Assembly (NCBI GenBank): GCA_965246915.1
Contig: CBDFGB010000010.1
Span: 190,623 to 254,622 of the forward strand
DNA: 64,000 nucleotides
Source: CAVRQM01 sp965246915
GTDB taxonomy: Bacteria > Pseudomonadota > Alphaproteobacteria > Acetobacterales > Acetobacteraceae
Direction: 5' to 3'
The translations under genes and the position numbers were made by a program. Position 1 is the first letter of the stretch. Each line of letters begins with the position of its first letter. This document shows positions 59,769 to 64,000 of the stretch, one piece after another. The notes under the pieces are model-generated. The model saw only the letters and a program-made list of their open reading frames with translations, had not been told where the DNA came from and ran no database searches.

Positions 59769-60650
59769 CTATCGGCCGACGAGATACGTCGCAAGCCCGG
59801 CACCCAGCGCGTCGAGCACGACGCGGCAATGGCGGTTCGCTCGAAGATCCTCGTGCATGGCCAGCCACAGCTCCAGCTCGAACCCGAAGTGGTCAGGCAA
59901 GATTCGCGGCAGCCGGTCGCGAGCCGCAATGCCGATCTGACAGACTCCGATGCCGGCACCGGCGCGCAGCAAAGCCAGTTGCGCCAGATTGTTGTCGGTA
60001 CGCAATGCGAAGGCGTCGCGCGACACCAACATGCCGCGCGCTCGCAACGAGCGGATAAATGCGTCCTCCGTGTCGAAACCGATCAGCGTGTGACCGGCCA
60101 GCGCTGCTTCATCGGCCGGCGCCCCGTGCCGCGCCACATAGGCAGGGCTCGCGTGCAGGCCGAGGGTGACCGCGCCGATCCGCCGCGCGATCAGCGCCTC
60201 TTGCGTGGGGCGGACCATGCGCACCGCGATATCCGCCTCGCGCCGTGAAAGGTCGTCGGCCTGATTGCTCAATACCAGTTCGACTGCGATCTCCGGATGC
60301 GTCTCGCGCAGCGCCGCCAGTATCGGCGGCAGCACCTCGGCGCCGATCACTTCGCTGGCGGTGATGCGCACCGTGCCGGCGTCCTCGGTGCTGGACGCGG
60401 CGCGCAGGAGGGCGGCGGCGGAGGCGGCTATCGCCTCCGCGTGCGGACGCAGGGCGAGGGCCGTCGCCGTGGGGGCAAGACCGTGTTGCGAGCGGATAAA
60501 CAACGGACCGATCAGGCGTTCCAGCGCATCGACATGCCGGCCGACGGTCGGCTGCGTAAGACCGAGCGCCCGCGCGGCCGCCGACAGCGAGCCCTCGCGC
60601 AGCACGGCGAGCACCGTGCGATACAGCTCCCAGCCGGGCGCTTGGTTCAT
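59769..60650 (-). CDS. LysR family transcriptional regulator
   Basis: 293 residues from ATG 60650. The N-terminal winged helix has VLREGSLSAAARALGLTQPTVGRHVDALE, and the C-terminal LysR substrate domain begins VRITASEVIGAEVLPPIL. It is divergent from the epimerase-like gene (89 bases between), the most likely target. Longer in-frame starts add no family-like sequence. Confidence 0.92.
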   Translation of the reverse strand: MNQAPGWELYRTVLAVLREGSLSAAARALGLTQPTVGRHVDALERLIGPLFIRSQHGLAPTATALALRPHAEAIAASAAALLRAASSTEDAGTVRITASEVIGAEVLPPILAALRETHPEIAVELVLSNQADDLSRREADIAVRMVRPTQEALIARRIGAVTLGLHASPAYVARHGAPADEAALAGHTLIGFDTEDAFIRSLRARGMLVSRDAFALRTDNNLAQLALLRAGAGIGVCQIGIAARDRLPRILPDHFGFELELWLAMHEDLRANRHCRVVLDALGAGLATYLVGR

Positions 60651-60711
60651 ACGAGATCGTATAGCGACGGTTAAGCTTCGCGCAATTCCGTGGAGCGGGT
60701 CGGCGGCGCAT

Positions 60712-60733
60712 CTCTCGTGCGTCAACACGAGAG
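60712..60733 (+). promoter_or_regulatory. Perfect 8-bp inverted repeat covering the ribosome site of the epimerase-like gene
   Basis: CTCTCGTG (60712-60719), CGTCAA spacer and CACGAGAG (60726-60733). GAGAGG (60729-60734) within and next to the right arm is the Shine-Dalgarno for ATG 60740. The element may be an operator for the divergent LysR protein or an RNA hairpin that hides the ribosome site; the sequence cannot decide. Confidence 0.5.
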
Positions 60734-60739
60734 GCCACC

Positions 60740-61696
60740 ATGACAAAGGCGCTCATACTGGGAATCACCGGCGGCATCGGCGGGGAAATGGCGGCGGGTT
60801 TCCTGCGACGCGGCTGGACGGTGCGCGGCATGGCCCGCGATCCTGCAAAGCGGAACATCGACGACGTGGAAATGATCGCCGGCGATGCGATGCGGGCCGG
60901 GGACGTGCTGGCGGCGGCACGCGGATGCTGCGTCGTCGTACACGCGGTCAACCCGCCGGGCTATCGCGACTGGGACAAGCTGGTGCTGCCCATGATCGAC
61001 AACACCATCGCCGCCGCTCGCGCGGTGGGCGCGCGGGTCGTGCTGCCGGGCACAATCTACAACTATGGTCCCGATGCGTTCCCGCTGCTGCGCGAGAGTT
61101 CGTCGCAGCATGCATGCAGCCGGAAAGGAGCGATCCGGGTCGAGATGGAGCGCCGGCTGGACGTTTCGGGTGTACGGACGCTGGTGGTCCGCGCGGGCGA
61201 TTTCTTCGGCGCGAGGGCCGCGAATTCTTGGTTCTCACAGGCGATGATAAGGCCGGGACGGCCGGTCGCCTCGATCAGCCTGCCCGGGCCAGGGATCGCC
61301 CACACCTGGGGCTACCTGCCGGACGTGGCCGAGACGGTGCTGCGTTTGCTGGAGCGCGAGGCCGATCTCGCGACGTTCGAGACGTTCCACATGGCCGGCC
61401 ATGTCGATCCCGACGGCCGGGGTCTCGCCGAGGCGATCCGCCGCGTCATCGGCTGGGACGCGCCGATCAAGAATGTGCCCTGGGCGATGTTCCTGGTGGC
61501 CTCGCCGTTCGTGACCTTCCTGCGTGAGATGCGCGAGATGCGCTATCTGTGGCGCGAGCCGCTGCGCATGGACAATGCCAAGCTGGTCGCATTCCTCGGG
61601 CAAGAGCCGCACACGCCCCTCGACGAGGCGGTCCGGACGAGCCTTGGGGGTCTCGGTTGCCTACAGGGCGCGGCACGGCGGCGCGCGGTCGGGTGA
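60740..61696 (+). CDS. NAD-dependent epimerase/dehydratase-like (extended SDR/NmrA-like) protein
   Basis: 318 residues. The Rossmann loop is LGITGGIGGEMAAG, followed by RGMARDP at the second strand. The VHAVNPPGYRDWDK and VVLPGTIYNYGPDAFPLL segments resemble atypical SDR proteins. The usual active-site Y-x-x-x-K is replaced in context by IYNYGPDA..., so catalysis is not assured. TWGYLPDVAETV is typical. Substrate unknown. Divergent from LysR. Confidence 0.85.
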   Translation: MTKALILGITGGIGGEMAAGFLRRGWTVRGMARDPAKRNIDDVEMIAGDAMRAGDVLAAARGCCVVVHAVNPPGYRDWDKLVLPMIDNTIAAARAVGARVVLPGTIYNYGPDAFPLLRESSSQHACSRKGAIRVEMERRLDVSGVRTLVVRAGDFFGARAANSWFSQAMIRPGRPVASISLPGPGIAHTWGYLPDVAETVLRLLEREADLATFETFHMAGHVDPDGRGLAEAIRRVIGWDAPIKNVPWAMFLVASPFVTFLREMREMRYLWREPLRMDNAKLVAFLGQEPHTPLDEAVRTSLGGLGCLQGAARRRAVG

Positions 61697-61705
61697 TCAT
61701 CGGTC

Positions 61706-61729
61706 GAGGCGGCGGGCGGGCCCCCGCCG
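61706..61729. terminator. Strong GC hairpin between convergent genes
   Basis: GGCGGCGGG (61706-61714), a six-base loop, then CCCGCCGCC (61721-61729), with TCGG/CCGA pairing outside it. It lies between the epimerase-like stop (61696) and the chemoreceptor stop (61751). No T-tract; probable bidirectional terminator or transcript-end hairpin. Confidence 0.5.
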
Positions 61730-61750
61730 CCCCGGCCGACGAGGCGGGAG

Positions 61751-63454
61751 CTATGCCGCGCGGACGCTGGCGACGAAGCTGATCACCTCGGCCGACATCT
61801 GCTCGGCTTGCCTCGACAGGCTGCCGGCCGCGCCCAGCACTTCGCTTGCGGCCGAGCCGGTGTCGTTGGCGGCCTGGCTCACGCCGCCGATCGTGTTCGT
61901 CACGTCCTGCGTCGCCCGAGCGGCCTGCGCCACGTTGCGGGCGATCTCCTTGGTCGCCGCCCCCTGCTGCTCGACCGCCGAGGCGATCGTGGTTGCAATC
62001 GCGCTGACCTCCTCGATCGTCCCGGTGATGCCACGGATGGCGTCCACCGCCTCGCGCGTCGCGGACTGGATCTGGCCGATCTGCGCGCCGATCTCCTCGG
62101 TGGCGCGGCCGGTCTGATTGGCGAGGCTTTTGACCTCCGAGGCCACGACCGCGAACCCTTTTCCGGCGTCGCCCGCCCGGGCCGCCTCGATCGTGGCGTT
62201 CAGCGCCAGAAGATTCGTCTGACCGGCGATGTTGGTGATCAGCCCGACCACCTCGCCGATCTTTTGCGCGCCGTCGGCCAGGGCGCGCACGATCGTGTCG
62301 GTGCGCTGCGTATCGCTCACGGCACGGCCGGTCATTTGAGCGGATTGCGCCACCTGCCGGCTGATCTCGCCGATCGAGGCGGTCAGCTGCTCGGCGGCCG
62401 ACGCCACCGCCTGCACTCCCGAACTGGCCTCCTCGGCGGCCGCGGCGACCGCCGCCGCCTGCTGATTGGTGTGACCGGCCGTCCCGGTCATCGACTGCGC
62501 CGTGGCCTCGAGCTCGGTGGCACCGGCGGCAATCTGGCCCACCATGGCACCGACTTTCGCCTCGAAGCTGTCGGCCATGCGGTCCATCGTCGCTTTCTGC
62601 GCCGCCGCCGCCTCGGACTTCAGTTGCTCCTGTTCGGCGCGCAGGCGCTCCGTCTCGATCATGGTCTGCTTGAAGACCTCGACCGCGCCGGCCATCTGGC
62701 CGATCTCGTCGCGCCGGCCGCGGGCGGGGATGTCGACGGTCGTGTCGTTGGCGGCGAGCCTGCCCATCGCCGCCGTCATGGTTCGTATCGGCTTGCTGAT
62801 CATGACGACGAGGAACAGCCCGACGAGCACGGCGACGATGGCGGCGGCAAGCGCGATCGCGCCGACAACGCGCAGGCCCGACTGGTAGCTCGAACCCACG
62901 TTGGCGGCAGCGAGTTTCGCGCCCTCGACGTTGTATGCGAGGTCCTTGGCCACAGCTTCGGCGACCGTGTCGCCGATCGGTACGAGCTGGTCCAAGTAGA
63001 ACGCGACTGTATCATTCGGCTTCGCGATTCCGATCAGGGCGCGAAGCGCTTTCGCTCGCTCCAGATAGTTCCCCCAAGCGGCCCGGATCCCTTCGTAAAG
63101 CACCTGTTCCTCTGGACCGGAGATCGTGGGCACGTATTTGGCGTCCGCGTCCCGGTAGGCGGCGACCAGCGCATTGAGCTTGTCGTCCATTTGAGAGACT
63201 GCCGCAGCGTCGTCCATGACGATGATCTGGCGCGCGATAAGGGCGCGATAAGTCAGGGCACTCGCCCGCATGTTCGCGAGGTAGATCATCGCATCGACAT
63301 AGTTGGTCGTCATGTCTTCGGCGATCGCGTTCATCGTCTGAAACCGCTGGACCGCGGTTCCGCCCAGGGCCGCCACCAGCGCGAGGATGACCGCGAGGGA
63401 TGCCGTGATCTTCGTGCGGATTGACCAATTGGTGACGACGCTGGCGAGTGACAC
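61751..63454 (-). CDS. Methyl-accepting chemotaxis protein
   Basis: 567 residues. TM1 is near residues 15-37, then a periplasmic four-helix-bundle type sensor domain with EEQVLYEGIRAAWGNYLERA, and TM2 near 195-218. A HAMP domain follows (ISKPIRTMTAAMGRLAANDT), then a long coiled-coil signalling domain with the conserved hairpin tip IGEVVGLITNIAGQTNLLALNATIEAARAGDAGKGFAVVA. No C-terminal CheR pentapeptide is visible (ends FVASVRAA). It signals to CheA/CheW; ligand unknown. Confidence 0.94.
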   Translation of the reverse strand: MSLASVVTNWSIRTKITASLAVILALVAALGGTAVQRFQTMNAIAEDMTTNYVDAMIYLANMRASALTYRALIARQIIVMDDAAAVSQMDDKLNALVAAYRDADAKYVPTISGPEEQVLYEGIRAAWGNYLERAKALRALIGIAKPNDTVAFYLDQLVPIGDTVAEAVAKDLAYNVEGAKLAAANVGSSYQSGLRVVGAIALAAAIVAVLVGLFLVVMISKPIRTMTAAMGRLAANDTTVDIPARGRRDEIGQMAGAVEVFKQTMIETERLRAEQEQLKSEAAAAQKATMDRMADSFEAKVGAMVGQIAAGATELEATAQSMTGTAGHTNQQAAAVAAAAEEASSGVQAVASAAEQLTASIGEISRQVAQSAQMTGRAVSDTQRTDTIVRALADGAQKIGEVVGLITNIAGQTNLLALNATIEAARAGDAGKGFAVVASEVKSLANQTGRATEEIGAQIGQIQSATREAVDAIRGITGTIEEVSAIATTIASAVEQQGAATKEIARNVAQAARATQDVTNTIGGVSQAANDTGSAASEVLGAAGSLSRQAEQMSAEVISFVASVRAA

Positions 63455-63566
63455 CGTTGTGCTCCCTTGAACCCATGAAGTCCGCTATGACCACGCACAC
63501 GGGCGGCCGCACGGGCTGAGCCCCTGTGTCGCACACGGGTCTTAATCATCCATTGAAGGCTGGCGC

Positions 63567-64000
63567 GTGACGTTCCTCCCCGCCGATCCGCCCAGCCAAA
63601 GGCTCCCGCGCCGCGTTGCCGTCGTCGCCAATGGGGCGGCCGGCACGCTGCTCGCCAATCCCGGCGCGGAGGCGACGCTGGAGGACCAGTTCGCCGCCGC
63701 CGGCCTGCTTGCGCACATCGTCCGGCCCGAGGCGGGGACGCTGTCCGAGCGGCTGCTCGCCGCGGTCGCCCTCGGCGCGGACATGGTCGTTGTGGCCGGC
63801 GGCGACGGCACGGTCGCTTGCGCGGCCCAACATCTCATGGGGTCCGACCAGGTCCTGGGGATCCTGCCGTTCGGCACCATGAACCTCCTGGCCAAGGACC
63901 TGGGCATTCCGGTCGGCGACACCGGCGCGGCCATCGGCGTGCTGGCGGCCGGGACCGCCCGGCCCATCGATGTCGGCACGGTCGGTGACCAGGTCTTTCT
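63567..64000 (+). CDS. Diacylglycerol kinase catalytic-domain (YegS-like) protein, 3' truncated by window edge
   Basis: Starts at GTG 63567 (GAAGG seven bases upstream; the frame is closed by a stop at 63543). 144 residues are visible before the window ends. The ATP-binding loop VVAGGDGTVACAAQHLMG and the following block GILPFGTMNLLAKDLGIP are diagnostic of the DAGK catalytic domain. Lipid or sphingoid-type kinases of this family act at the membrane; the substrate of this one is unknown. The downstream half is not in the window. Confidence 0.88.
   Translation, partial: MTFLPADPPSQRLPRRVAVVANGAAGTLLANPGAEATLEDQFAAAGLLAHIVRPEAGTLSERLLAAVALGADMVVVAGGDGTVACAAQHLMGSDQVLGILPFGTMNLLAKDLGIPVGDTGAAIGVLAAGTARPIDVGTVGDQVF

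Noticed and set aside
1..64000. CRISPR arrays, tRNA/rRNA genes, insertion sequences, prophage
   Set aside because: No regularly spaced short repeats, cloverleaf-type genes, transposase motifs or phage structural genes were recognised.

Overview
The window is a dense, high-GC chromosomal segment with almost no intergenic space; no gap exceeds about 160 bases. Gene content points to an aerobic alphaproteobacterium, most likely Rhodospirillales/Acetobacteraceae. The clues are GapR (DUF2312), DUF1244, IalB-like and DUF1127 proteins, a SmoEFG-type polyol transporter, the N-methylglutamate pathway, and the alphaproteobacterial palindromic repeat at 47174-47234. Family and genus are inference. No rRNA, tRNA, CRISPR array or insertion sequence was seen. 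The first gene (hybrid histidine kinase) and the last (diacylglycerol-kinase-like) run off the window.

Layout. 1-5459: sensor kinase, then a minus-strand pyruvate kinase operon with two tiny membrane proteins and a lipoprotein, then DUF1244 and gapR. 5620-9861: a giant repeat protein with an exact 699-bp period. 9863-13384: a VOC protein, a K+ channel operon carrying two half-size nitrile hydratase beta-like genes, and a divergent DUF1772/TetR pair. 13494-18372: a cytochrome P450 followed 4 bp later by a 960-residue membrane DyP-type peroxidase, then a hypothetical protein. 18449-24534: central carbon and ion genes (malic enzyme, fumC, poxB, nhaA). 24652-28030: a secreted nuclease-fold protein with a degenerate active site, Ohr, an SDR, PPK2 and DUF2798.

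28178-34898 is one minus-strand operon for uptake and catabolism of a polyol. It encodes an FGGY pentulose kinase, a SorC regulator, a binding protein, two permeases and an SDR dehydrogenase; a pentitol such as ribitol or arabitol oxidised to D-ribulose and phosphorylated fits best. No transporter ATPase is present. Divergent from it, 35006-41756 encodes methylated-amine use. A haem-dependent dimethylamine demethylase (DmmA-like subunit, reductase, haem subunit) feeds methylamine to GmaS and MgsABC of the N-methylglutamate pathway; the last enzyme, MgdABCD, is not in the window.

42100-49932 is a compact divergent cluster. One arm has an enolase-superfamily enzyme and a histidine-box desaturase/hydroxylase. 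The other has an XRE regulator, a PhnD-like protein without signal peptide, and a complete PotD/PotA/PotB/PotC-type transporter. I do not recognise it as a described pathway, and it is the best candidate here for a new catabolic system. 50051-64000 holds an SAM methyltransferase, an IalB-like protein with rlmN, two surface-glycan glycosyltransferase genes (one a 1245-residue multidomain protein), a vanadium haloperoxidase, a LysR/epimerase divergent pair, a chemoreceptor and a lipid kinase fragment.
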